A stretch of 51,778 nucleotides of DNA from CAJBLF01 sp964542965. GTDB taxonomy: Bacteria; Patescibacteriota; Gracilibacteria; Absconditabacterales; Absconditicoccaceae. Below, in pieces: positions 43,407 to 51,778 of the stretch. Position numbers and translations under genes: made by a program. The notes beneath the pieces were generated by a model. That model ran no database searches, was not told the DNA's origin, and worked only from the letters and a program-made list of their open reading frames with translations. The stretch is taken from positions 1 through 51,778 of the forward strand of contig CAZIVH010000003.1 of NCBI GenBank assembly GCA_964542965.1, written 5' to 3'. The stretch's first letter is position 1. The number at the start of each line of letters is the position of its first letter.

Positions 43407-43434
43407 AACATAGCAATATAGACACAAATTGCAA
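43407..43434 (-). promoter_or_regulatory. promoter of the tuf-ribosomal operon
   Basis: On the minus strand TTGCAA, 16 bases, TATGTT, 64 bases before tuf. It resembles the promoter of the first pilin gene and would give a leader of roughly 57 bases. Confidence 0.55.
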
Positions 43435-43692
43435 GTGTTTTTTTGACAATTGTTAACAAAATATTGATTTCGATCGACTTGGTAGTCAATAATTTCCAGA
43501 AGGAAATTATGCTATCAATCTTTCCGAAACCTAGGTGCCGTACATAATTAATCCATAAAGAATCATTGTATCTACAGCATAGACTAAGGTCACACAGACC
43601 TTCAGGGGATGAAGTGGTCATTACCTTGACAGCGGTCTACTTCATTTCAGTCATCCGCCTAACTGAAAGAAATGGGTGAGATTTTTTACATC
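43435..43692 (-). other. 258-base region between tRNA-Pro and the tuf promoter
   Basis: The 349-base gap upstream of tuf contains, beyond the promoter, a stretch with imperfect stems. On the plus strand CATTTCAGT pairs with ACTGAAAGAAATG (about 43642-43675), and GACCTTCA pairs with TGAAGTGGTC (about 43598-43621). A 79-residue reading frame ending at 43382 on the minus strand overlaps it but includes no recognisable motif and runs through the promoter. It may be a structured leader or a small RNA; I do not recognise it. Confidence 0.35.
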
Positions 43693-43766
43693 TCGGGGAT
43701 GCGGGACTCGAACTCGCGGCCTCTTGGTCCCAAACCAAGCGCTCTAGCCATCTGAGCTAATCCCCG
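43693..43766 (-). tRNA. tRNA-Pro(TGG)
   Basis: On the minus strand the acceptor CGGGGAT pairs with ATCCCCG and the C1-G72 pair is typical of tRNA-Pro. The anticodon stem CTTGG/CCAAG holds loop TTTGGGA with anticodon TGG. The T-arm reads GCGAGTTCGAGTCCCGC-like. CCA is not encoded. Confidence 0.95.
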
Positions 43767-43802
43767 GGCTAGACTTGAGTTGACAACGACCAATTGTACA
43801 TT

Positions 43803-43858
43803 AATTACGAATTACCAATTACGAACAATTATTGATTATTGATTCTTAATTGTTAATT
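43803..43858. repeat. eight-unit 7-bp period repeat between tRNA-Pro and tRNA-Phe
   Basis: Heptamers AATTACG, AATTACC, AATTACG, AACAATT, ATTGATT, ATTGATT, CTTAATT, GTTAATT in strict seven-base phase. This is the longest array in the window. It splits the tRNA cluster. Confidence 0.7.
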
Positions 43859-43874
43859 CCACGAAGTGGTATAA

Positions 43875-43951
<77 letters not shown>

Positions 43952-43954
43952 GCT

Positions 43955-44031
43955 TGGTGGGCATAGGTGGACTCGAACCACCGACCTCGTCCTTATCAGA
44001 GACGCGCTCTAACCAACTGAGCTATATGCCC
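43955..44031 (-). tRNA. tRNA-Ile(GAT)
   Basis: Acceptor GGGCATA/TATGCCC, anticodon stem CGTCT/GGACG with loop CTGATAA (anticodon GAT), T-arm GGTGG/CCACC. Discriminator A and CCA are encoded. It lies five bases from tRNA-Phe, so they are probably co-transcribed. Confidence 0.95.
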
Positions 44032-44189
44032 ATATATGAGCTATATTTTAGCAATACAAAAAAATAAAGCTGTTTGAGGTGTATAACAATATCATATGCA
44101 ATTTCAAGGAAAAAAATAGAAAAATTGCTTGTTTGAAAAACAGAAATAATTACGATGGTCGATATCTATTCTTATATATAGTAAGGGGT

Positions 44190-45812
44190 ATGAAAAAATT
44201 CGGTATCAGCCAACAAAAGAAAGTCACATGGAAAGATTATCTCAAATACATCAATGGAACCTTTGTTATCGTTATCGTTGTCTGTTTCATTTTTTTCTCG
44301 TTTTTTGCAAAGATAAGCGATATGGTCTTCAGCAAAAACAAGATAGACGTCTTCAAAGAGAATCTCGGACAGATGGCATTCTATATGCGAACCATAGACA
44401 GGAATCTGTCGCATTTCCTGCTCACGCTAGACGATATCGTACAAAGCTACAACAAAGGGGAGAATATTTTCAACACCAAAGAAAAAGAGATCGACACCTG
44501 CCGAAAATATATAGAAGAAAACAAGGAATATCTGAAAAAAATAGGATTCTCGAACTATGATAAATTGATAAATTTCATATCGGACACCAGAAAATACAGA
44601 CAAGAGCTTTTTGAGCTATTAGGAAAAAACCAATCCTTCAACTATCTCGTCATCCTGCAAAACACGAACGAGAAAAGACCGAACGGAGGATTCTTTTGAT
44701 CGTTCGCATTCATCAAAGTGCAGGAAGGCCATATCAAGGATCTAGAGATCATAGATTCCTATTATCCTGACTTCATAGCATATAGGACACGTATCACCGC
44801 ACCAGCACGGACAGCGCCGTTTTTGCCTGATCGCAAGATCGGATTTATCGCAGGGAACAAATTCTGATTCAGCGATATCGACGGAAAGAACCTCAAAGAC
44901 CTCTACGAATTGATGTTCAACAAGACATATGAAATGCGAAAAGTGGAAAAGACGATGCAGCCTGATCTCTACAACAAAGTGCTACATCAGAATATAAAAG
45001 GCGTGATCTTCATCAGATCGGACCTTCTGGAAAATTTCTTTCCGAGCTTCAAGCAGAAAGCGTGGGAACGACAATTCCTCAACGCATCGATCGACCTGAT
45101 CAGGAAGGAAATCCGCGGAAACAAGAAAGAATTGTACATCAAGGAAATCAAGCAATATTTCGATCATCAGAAAGGGAATATCTTAAAAAATGTAGTGAAT
45201 AGATTCGACGAGATAGCGAACAGGCAATATGTGACGATGTATCTTTCCAATGTTTCGACAGGATTCACCGACATGCTGACTAAGCACAATCTGACAAACA
45301 TCTTCGATCCAAGCAACATATATTTTTGGGATACTAACTACAGTTATAATAAGATTGACAGCTTCGTCACCAAACACATTCAGATCACCGATCAGCAAGG
45401 CATGATGCAAAAAGAGAACAAAAACAACGATATCATGAATATCAGCGATCTCAAAAACGGAAAATATACTATCACTATTTCCTACACCTTCAATATACCG
45501 GAAACATATCCGAACTTTATACAGGAGTTGGAAAAAAAATACGAAATCCAAATCAACGACAGGGAAAAAGCTATCCTCGGATTGAAATCAGGGATGTATG
45601 ACGAGTCTGGTTTCGGCAAGGTGAGAAAACGATGGGAAACCAAAGCGACCGTCTATTTTCCGCAATACGTCACCGTAACGAATGTGACAGGAGACATCTA
45701 TTATCAAGCGCCGTTCACTGCGCCATTCGCCAACGGAATCTTCTATCAGGCAGGAAGCATAGAAAACAATACGACAAGAACAATCAGAATAGATATAGAA
45801 GTGAAAAAATAA
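44190..45812 (+). CDS. DUF4012-like membrane-anchored extracellular protein
   Basis: A 540-residue protein with a short cytoplasmic start, one membrane helix (about residues 24-42, FVIVIVVCFIFFSFFA) and a large outside domain. The DUF4012 hallmark is clear at about residues 150-200: YLVILQNTNEKRPNGGFFGS (family QNxxExRPxGGFxGS, last Gly TGA), then FAFIKVQEGHIKDLEIIDSY and the conserved Tyr/Asp pair. The C-terminal part is beta-rich (VYFPQYVTVTNVTGDIYYQ, NNTTRTIRIDIEVKK). DUF4012 proteins are common in CPR and some Gram-positives, with proposed but unproven roles in cell-envelope polymer handling. Monocistronic, with a terminator 24 bases downstream. Confidence 0.85.
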
Positions 45813-45836
45813 CGCAGCAAACAAAGCAAGAGAAAG

Positions 45837-45860
45837 AGTCAAAAATTTTTGACTTTTTTT
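45837..45860 (+). terminator. terminator after the DUF4012 gene
   Basis: AGTCAAAAA/TTTTTGACT stem followed by six T. It is joined directly to the next promoter. Confidence 0.8.
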
Positions 45861-45863
45861 CGT

Positions 45864-45877
45864 TTTAGGGATATAAT
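45864..45877 (+). promoter_or_regulatory. promoter element after terminator (TTTAGGGATATAAT)
   Basis: TATAAT at 45872-45877 is preceded by TTTAGGGA and lies 31 bases before the next ATG. An almost identical element (TTTAGGGATAAAAT) follows the next terminator at 47104. Confidence 0.55.
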
Positions 45878-45907
45878 AGAAGAGCTACTTTTATTTATGG
45901 AAAATAT

Positions 45908-47026
45908 ATGGCCAAGACACCATCAATAGAACAACTACGCAAAGAACTCGAAAAAACGAGAATTTTGGAAAAACAGCAAAGTGAAAAAGTGGCAAAATTA
46001 AAAAACGAGTTGGAACTCATCAAGGTATTGGAAGCGAAACAAGAAGAAAAAGTGAAAAAATTGCATAAAGAGAAAAAGGACAAAAAAGAAAAAAATAAGA
46101 AAGGAGTCAAGAAAAGCGTTATGCCGATAGGAATAGCTGCGGCGACCTTAGCAGGAATATTGTTCACACAGACACCAAGCACGGGAGATCCAAAAGAAAC
46201 CAACATCAATCACAAAGAGCAACAAAAAAATATAACAAAAGAAGCAACAAAACAAGAGAATAAGTCAGAAAAAACGATAGCACGAGAAGACGCCATACAA
46301 CAACAAGACACCATACAGCAGCAAAACACTACAACGAACAAAGAGATCATCAAACCAAAAGAAGAACAAAAAAAAACACAACCAATCATCCAGCATACGA
46401 CAGAAAAAATCAACGAAGATTTTAGTCAGGATGAAGTATTTGTGCTAATAGAAAAACAGGATCCCAACATAGACCAAAATAGATATTCAAGCTGGATGGC
46501 ACTTACCGAAAAAGAAAAAGGAATCGTAAAAGATATCTATGAAAAAGCCATGAAAGCAAAAGACAAGACGGAAGTCGAAAAGGTAATAAATCAGATACAG
46601 AGTCTCAAGATTGTGAGAGGATTGAGAGATGTCCTAGTGAAGAAGACATATATTCAGCAAAAAAAGAAAAAAGATATAACACATCTTCAGACGATCGGAA
46701 AGATAAACGTCTACAGGGAATTGGCACTGATAGATCAATTAGTGGCAAAGACAGAAAATATAGTATCGAAATATACCACAGACCCTAGCAATTTCACTAT
46801 CGCAAATATACAGGGAACGTTACATGCTGAATATCTCGATAATGCAGCATCAACGATAAAGGTGTATTTTATGATACAAGATTGATGAAAAAATATAGGA
46901 AAAATAAGCTTTGATACCAATGGGAATCTCCTGACCAAAAGTCTAAAAAGCGAAAATATTACCTATAGCTTATCACAGAACGGGTCAACTATTTTTATTA
47001 GCGAAGGATATATAGCCAACAACTAA
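45908..47026 (+). CDS. coiled-coil membrane protein with Gln/Lys-rich linker
   Basis: A 372-residue protein. Residues 1-70 are a Lys/Glu coiled coil (QLRKELEKTRILEKQQSEKV, KKLHKEKKDKKEKNKKG). One membrane helix follows (about 71-86, MPIGIAAATLAGILF). A Gln/Thr-rich linker comes next (DAIQQQDTIQQQNTTTNKE). The C-terminal domain of about 200 residues is helical, then beta-like (GTLHAEYLDNAASTIKVYFM, NGNLLTKSLKSENITYSL). The cytoplasmic coiled coil and outside domain suggest a linker between inside partners and the surface. It has its own promoter and terminator. The family is not recognised. Confidence 0.72.
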
Positions 47027-47074
47027 AATACAATTATATATGTTTTTTAAAAAAAGAGAAGTAAATATAGAGAG

Positions 47075-47100
47075 AAAGCCAGGATTTTTTGGCTTTTTTT
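47075..47100 (+). terminator. terminator after the coiled-coil gene
   Basis: AAAGCCA, loop of T/G, TGGCTTT continuing into seven T. It is followed directly by the promoter-like element. Confidence 0.75.
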
Positions 47101-47103
47101 CTC

Positions 47104-47117
47104 TTTAGGGATAAAAT
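47104..47117 (+). promoter_or_regulatory. promoter element after terminator (TTTAGGGATAAAAT)
   Basis: TAAAAT -10-like box with the same TTTAGGGA prefix as at 45864. The next ATG is 40 bases downstream. Confidence 0.5.
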
Positions 47118-47156
47118 TATACTACTATACAAACCATTTAGTCACTATCGGATATC

Positions 47157-47369
47157 ATGAAAAAAACAACAGACAAAGAGTACCTCTTGAATATGCTCAC
47201 CGCATTGGAAGGAAAACGGAAAGCGGCCGCAGGATTGAAGGTGCTCGTGCAAAAAGATCTTATCAACGAAGTCCAGATTATGCAGTTATTGCATACATTT
47301 TTGGATGTCATCTATGAAACCCACACCAAAGTGGATCTCAAAAGATTCAAAAAGACAATTAAAAAATAG
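47157..47369 (+). CDS. hypothetical 70-aa protein
   Basis: A small basic, helical protein (KEYLLNMLTALEGKRKAAAG, INEVQIMQLLHTFLDVIYET) with no TGA, signal peptide or membrane helix. It sits 27 bases before the 1,380-residue gene and shares its promoter. It may be a regulator or chaperone for the large protein, but nothing in the sequence shows that. Confidence 0.6.
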   Translation: MKKTTDKEYLLNMLTALEGKRKAAAGLKVLVQKDLINEVQIMQLLHTFLDVIYETHTKVDLKRFKKTIKK

Positions 47370-47395
47370 TGTTTTATCATTTGTACTCTAGCATT

Positions 47396-50300
47396 ATGGC
47401 TAATACACTCTTACAAAACCTGGAAGCAGCGAATTTCAAAGACACCAACAAAGAGCTATTTTCTGAAGTCGATCTCAAGGAATTCAACGATCTCATCAAA
47501 GATGAGGAGAGTTTCAACGCATTGATCGAATGATTCAAAAGAAAAGATACGATACAAGAAATAAACAAGATCGACGGAATCCAGGAAACCATCAAAAATT
47601 ATGTCGAGACACAAAAATGATTGAAGGACTTGGCAAGCATATTCCCTGGAGGATATACCGTAGGGATGGAAAACCAAGACCTCTACGAAGTATGTATTCT
47701 CGGAGCTATACTCACAGGAGAAGAAAGCGCTTCCCCAGATTACAAGAAACTAGCAGAAGCTTATTACAACAATCCTATTGTGACCGTCGTAGAGGAAAAT
47801 GAAAAGGTTTCAGAAACACCAAACATAGAATGAACATACGAAACAGCTTCAGCAGACCTCAAGACAGAGACACAAACCAAGATAGAGACAGAAGTAAAAA
47901 TAGAGAACGGGAAAAAGATAACGGAAGCCTCAGTAACCATCTCAGCTTGAGCGGATCAAAGAACAATGAATCTTGTAAAAGCACAAGAAGAACACAGAAA
48001 AAAGATAGACGAATTGACAGCGATCAAAGCGAAGTTTACTGATACAGACAATCAAGCGAAAATACAAGCGATCGTAGACGAATTATCGAAAGACAATATC
48101 GAAAGTAAGATAACGGACAAATCAAGCAAAAAAACAGACAACGAAAAACAACACGGGAATCGCTATCTTATCGCCGCAAGAATGGCAGAAGGATTCGTCG
48201 AAGCGCTCAACAAATTGACGCTCACCCCGGAACCAAAACTCACGCTCAAAATCGATCGGGAAAACTGTTCGATAGGGGAAGTAAATGCAGATGTAGAAAC
48301 GGATAGATTTGTAAACATGAATCTTTCCATTACCGTAGAAACAAGTACAGAGCAACAAACAAACACACAAAACCAAAAAGACGAACCAACTAATCAATGA
48401 GCATGATGAGAAAATCAAGGATGAGAAAATCAAACAGGAGAAAATCAAACAAGAGAAAATCAAACAGGAGAAAATCAAACAGGAGGAGCATCAGAATGAG
48501 AAGGAGAACGAGAAGACGAAGAAGAAATAAAAATAGAGGGAGTACATCAATGAGCGGGATATGGGAAAAAATATGACAACAACAGCATAGAGATAAGTGA
48601 AGAATCTCCAGAAACATTGCAACTCAAACACGATATTTCTGACCATTTCAAATTCAAGGGAGAGGATATCGATCCAGGTGATATTGCTGATATCCAAACA
48701 CGAAGCACCGACAAAAATAAACATAAAGTAAGCATCAAGGGGTATACGGGGTTTGTTGTAAACTATGTAGGAGAGAATATAGAGATCAAAGAATGAACGG
48801 TCAAAAAGTGATTGCTTCAATTTGACATCAAAGCAGCACAGACCGTTAAAGTGGATAGAATCTCCAAAGATCGTAGCAAGATCAAGAAAAACATGGAAAT
48901 AACGTTCAACGCAACGAAATCAAAAGAATATATCAATGAAAAACTCAAGACAAACACGACAGGAGATCAAGGAAAATTCGAAGTGAAAAAAGATGCTGAC
49001 GTAACAGAGACAAGCATAAAAGTAGAATATACAAATGCAAAAGCGTTGAAACCAGGTACTGACAACAAAGCTATCATAGATACTTTCACGCTCAATTTGG
49101 ATGACAATTACATGATCAGCAAAGGAAAAGATAAAAGCATCCCTCTAGAACGACAAAAAGCACAATGAGATACAGAAGAATTGAACTGCATCAAGCCATA
49201 CAAGATCGATGACGAAACCACAAAAATGACATACTACGGAAAGACATCAGGAGGGACGAAAGATCCGACGATCAAAATCATCAACAACATTACGCAGACA
49301 ATAGAGGATGCGACAACAGGTAATATAACAAAGACACCTCTCTTCACGGAACTCACAAATCTGACGAAGCAAGATAAGACATTAGAAGAATATACAGAGA
49401 AAGTATTACTCGCATACGATACGCCAAAAACGACAAGCGTTGAGAAAACATTTGAAAATACAGCAACCGTAGGGTATAACGACAATAAATACGCTATCAA
49501 AGCAACATTCGATATTCCAGGAAAAGAAGCTTTGACACTCACATTACCGATAACCTATGTCGAATGATCAGCAGCAAACAACAATACATCATCAGTAAAA
49601 TACAGCAAAAAACCACAGCTTAGCCGAGAAGATGGGAAGTACAATAAAATCACTGCAGAGGGAGTGATGATCAATGGTATCGTCTATGATATAGGAGTAG
49701 CTGACCAAAGACAAAAAAACATCCCGACAATCTTCTTCCGTCATGTAGAAGACAAAACATTGAAAAACGCAAAAGAACGAACGAAGGAATACAAAATAGA
49801 GTCCAATATTTTCGGAGTAAAGAAAATGAATGATAACGTACAAGGATATACAGAAGTAAATGCGGGATTCGGCAACTGCGAATTCGGCCCATTGACGGTC
49901 AAAGAAGGAAAACGATCAGACCCAATCACCTACTACAAAGAAGTATATGTAGGACAGGTAAAGGACGGAGACATGATTCTCTTGCAAGGAACGAAAATAG
50001 GAACCATGTATTTCGATCAGCATGGAAAATTTTCACACTATAATGCCAACGAAACTCAGATGACCTTTGATAAACAAACAAACAAAGTCGATTTGGCGGA
50101 AAACACACCTATAGGAGTCAAGGATCCTTTGGGTCAAAATGGAAGAAACCTTTTGATTACACAAAAGATGGAAGGTACGACACTCAAAGTAAATGTCATG
50201 GATCCTGCAAACACCTACACAGGAATAAAAACAGGAGAAGAATTCATCCAGACACAAGATCCTGAAAAAGCAAAAAATATCGATAAATATTTCTATACAT

Positions 50301-51538
50301 GAGCAGAAACGAAGCGTATGATCTGAGAAAGCAGGATACTTATCTATGAAGCGCTCAAAAAGATATCATCAGACGATATAAACGAAAAGAGCGATGATCT
50401 CTTCAATTTGGTGAACGAAAAAGACAAGAAACCAAACACCGTGTTGGGTCCTGATCGGAAATGAGTGTATTCATACAAATTGATCAAAGGAACTACTGAT
50501 GGAGAATATCCAGCGCAATATATCTACTGCAAAGTAAGCAACAAAGAGATATCGCTCTGCAATGCAGATGGAGAAGTATTAGAACAACAAAAGATTTTCT
50601 TGGAACAAAATAACGATTATTACAATCTTAAACTCAATGACGACAAAACACAGTTCAGCATTACAGGAAAAGAAAAAGAAGCGCAAAGCAAAATCCCCGT
50701 ATTGGACATCTCCACAGACAAAGACTATAAGACATATTCATGAGATTTGGAACAGGAACGCCATTGTGGATATCGATCCGCCAAAGGAGAAGATGAAAAT
50801 TCCTATCAATTTATGTGAAACAAATACACATCATTTGAAGTAAAAGTAAAAGGAGAGGAATTTGAAGGAGAAGATAAAATATCTGACATCAATACATTTT
50901 CCCTGACCAACGAAAATGAGGAAGGCTTTGGATCGTACAAGGACTTTTTCACTACGAAGAATCAAAAAAATCTGGGAATAGACGAAAAGACCTACAAAGA
51001 AGTGTTTACGAAAGTGCTTCAGGAAAAAGAGACCAATACGGACAAGTTGATCAGAGTCAAATACAAAAAAGGGAATAACATGTATTATATACCTATGTAC
51101 TTGGACATAAGCAAAAAAGGAGAAAAAACAACCTTTGACATGGAACCATCAAAAGGATGGAAAGACGCCATCACAGAAACGGAAAAAAGATTGGATGATC
51201 TGGTAAAAGCCTACAGCATATTCTTGGAACAAGACATCACGACAGCAGGGAAAGCCAAAGGAGATACTATCCAATGACGATATCTTGTAAAACCTACTAT
51301 GGAATCCATCAACAAATATTTCAAGGACCCTACTCAACCGATAGAGCTTACCCTTCAGACCAACAACAAGATTAGCGGAGAATATCAAAAAGAGCAAATC
51401 ATGTTTGATCCAAAAAAAGAGAGCATCGACAAAAAGACGATTACCGTAAACAATATACAATATTCATTATCATTGAAACCGGACAATAAATTTGGATACA
51501 AGATCGTCGTAAAAAAAGGTGAAGTATCATCTGAATAA
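47396..51538 (+). CDS. 1,380-aa protein of unknown function with Gly/Asn-rich tandem repeat
   Basis: The frame is open only if TGA is Gly (over 15 TGA). The start MANTLLQNLEAANFKDTN has no signal peptide. Residues 1-330 are helical and charged, with an early GGYTVGMENQDLYEVC. A low-complexity acidic region with a five-unit ENQTG repeat lies at about 338-362, followed by EGEREDEEEIKIEG. The rest looks like serial beta domains separated by short linkers (HKVSIKGYTGFVVNYVGENI, TVGYNDNKYAIKATFDIPGK, KVKGEEFEGEDKISDINTF), with a few lone Cys. The modular plan suggests a large structural or surface protein whose export route is not visible. The family is not recognised. Confidence 0.8.
48407..48481 (+). 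repeat. five 15-bp tandem repeats encoding (G/R)-E-N-Q-(T/G)
   Basis: Units begin with TGA, TGA, GGA, AGA, GGA and continue GAAAATCAA plus ACA (GGA in the first). TGA and GGA alternate at the same codon of otherwise near-identical copies. This shows internally that TGA is used as glycine. Confidence 0.9.
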
Positions 51539-51565
51539 TCCACAGCCAACAAAAACAAAACATAG

Positions 51566-51590
51566 ACCCCGTAGCATCTACGGGGTTTCC
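51566..51590 (+). terminator. terminator after the 1,380-aa gene
   Basis: ACCCCGTAG, loop CAT, CTACGGGGT followed by TT and a pyrimidine tract. It lies 28 bases after the stop. Confidence 0.75.
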
Positions 51591-51663
51591 TTATAGCTAA
51601 AACTTCCCAAAAAGATACTTCACCCAAAATGGACTTGACTTTTTTAAGTATTTAAGTATTCTC

Positions 51664-51672
51664 TGTTATAGG
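51664..51672 (+). promoter_or_regulatory. extended -10 promoter for the last gene
   Basis: TGTTATAGG fits TGn-TATAGG, 35 bases before the ATG. The TTTAAGTA direct repeat just upstream (about 51643-51658) may contribute to regulation. Confidence 0.4.
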
Positions 51673-51706
51673 AAATAAAAGTAAAAACACAAAAAAACCA
51701 AAGCAT

Positions 51707-51778
51707 ATGAAAAATTTCATTTCATTTCTGTTCGCAATGGCGATGTGCATTGGTCTTGCGACCGGAGCATATGCCCAA
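51707..51778 (+). CDS. secreted protein, 5' fragment
   Basis: Only 24 codons are in the window: a clean Sec signal peptide MKNFISFLFAMAMCIGLATG ending in AYAQ, with likely cleavage after AYA. The mature protein lies beyond the edge, so no function can be given. It has its own promoter and starts after a terminator. Confidence 0.65.
   Translation, partial: MKNFISFLFAMAMCIGLATGAYAQ

Noticed and set aside
43382..43621. 79-codon minus-strand frame upstream of tuf
   Set aside because: It runs through the likely tuf promoter and no motif is visible; more likely spacer.
48407..48481. Possible CRISPR array
   Set aside because: Units are 15 bp without spacers and encode a peptide repeat in frame.

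Overview
The window comes from a bacterium that reads UGA as glycine (translation table 25), as do the Candidate Phyla Radiation lineages Absconditabacteria (SR1) and Gracilibacteria (BD1-5/GN02). The clearest proof is EF-Tu. Its universal C-terminus GGRTVGAGVV is encoded here with TGA at two of the glycines. Many other proteins in the window are interrupted by TGA where their family has glycine, and every complete gene listed ends in TAA (most) or TAG (a few), never TGA. Other CPR traits are the absence of rpmD (L30) from an otherwise complete S10/spc ribosomal cluster, VirB2-like pilins, DUF4012 and DUF5663-like proteins, AT-rich DNA and no obvious Shine-Dalgarno sites. The sequence alone does not let me choose between SR1 and Gracilibacteria.

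Layout. 1-8.2 kb holds mixed housekeeping and accessory genes: a small acidic protein, a DUF721-like protein, a VirB2-like pilin, trmD, a GT-B glycosyltransferase whose two halves are in reversed order, a PD-(D/E)XK nuclease, RNase J, an O-methyltransferase-like protein and an HD hydrolase. 8.3-23.7 kb (+) is one transcription unit led by a single 4,625-residue exported protein, followed by a secreted Cys-containing protein and a second VirB2-like pilin. 23.7-30.1 kb (-) is a convergent four-gene operon: a membrane-anchored TPR protein and three secreted proteins, one of them Cys-rich. 30.2 kb has a standalone hypothetical gene.

31.0-43.4 kb (-) is the translation cluster, read as tuf-rpsJ-rplC-rplD-rplW-rplB-rpsS-rplV-rpsC-rplP-rpmC-rpsQ-rplN-rplX-rplE-rpsN-rpsH-rplF-rplR-rpsE-rplO-secY, with a terminator after secY. 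Upstream of tuf are tRNA-Pro(TGG), tRNA-Phe(GAA) and tRNA-Ile(GAT). 44.2-51.8 kb (+) has a DUF4012 protein, a coiled-coil membrane protein, a 70-residue protein, a 1,380-residue unknown protein and the start of a secreted protein.

The 8.3-30.1 kb block looks like a cell-surface module (giant exported protein, pilins, secreted partners, TPR scaffold). This fits an epibiotic or predatory lifestyle, but that function is inference. Several spacers carry degenerate 7-bp (once 8-bp) period repeats, and one such repeat sits inside the junction of the rearranged glycosyltransferase.
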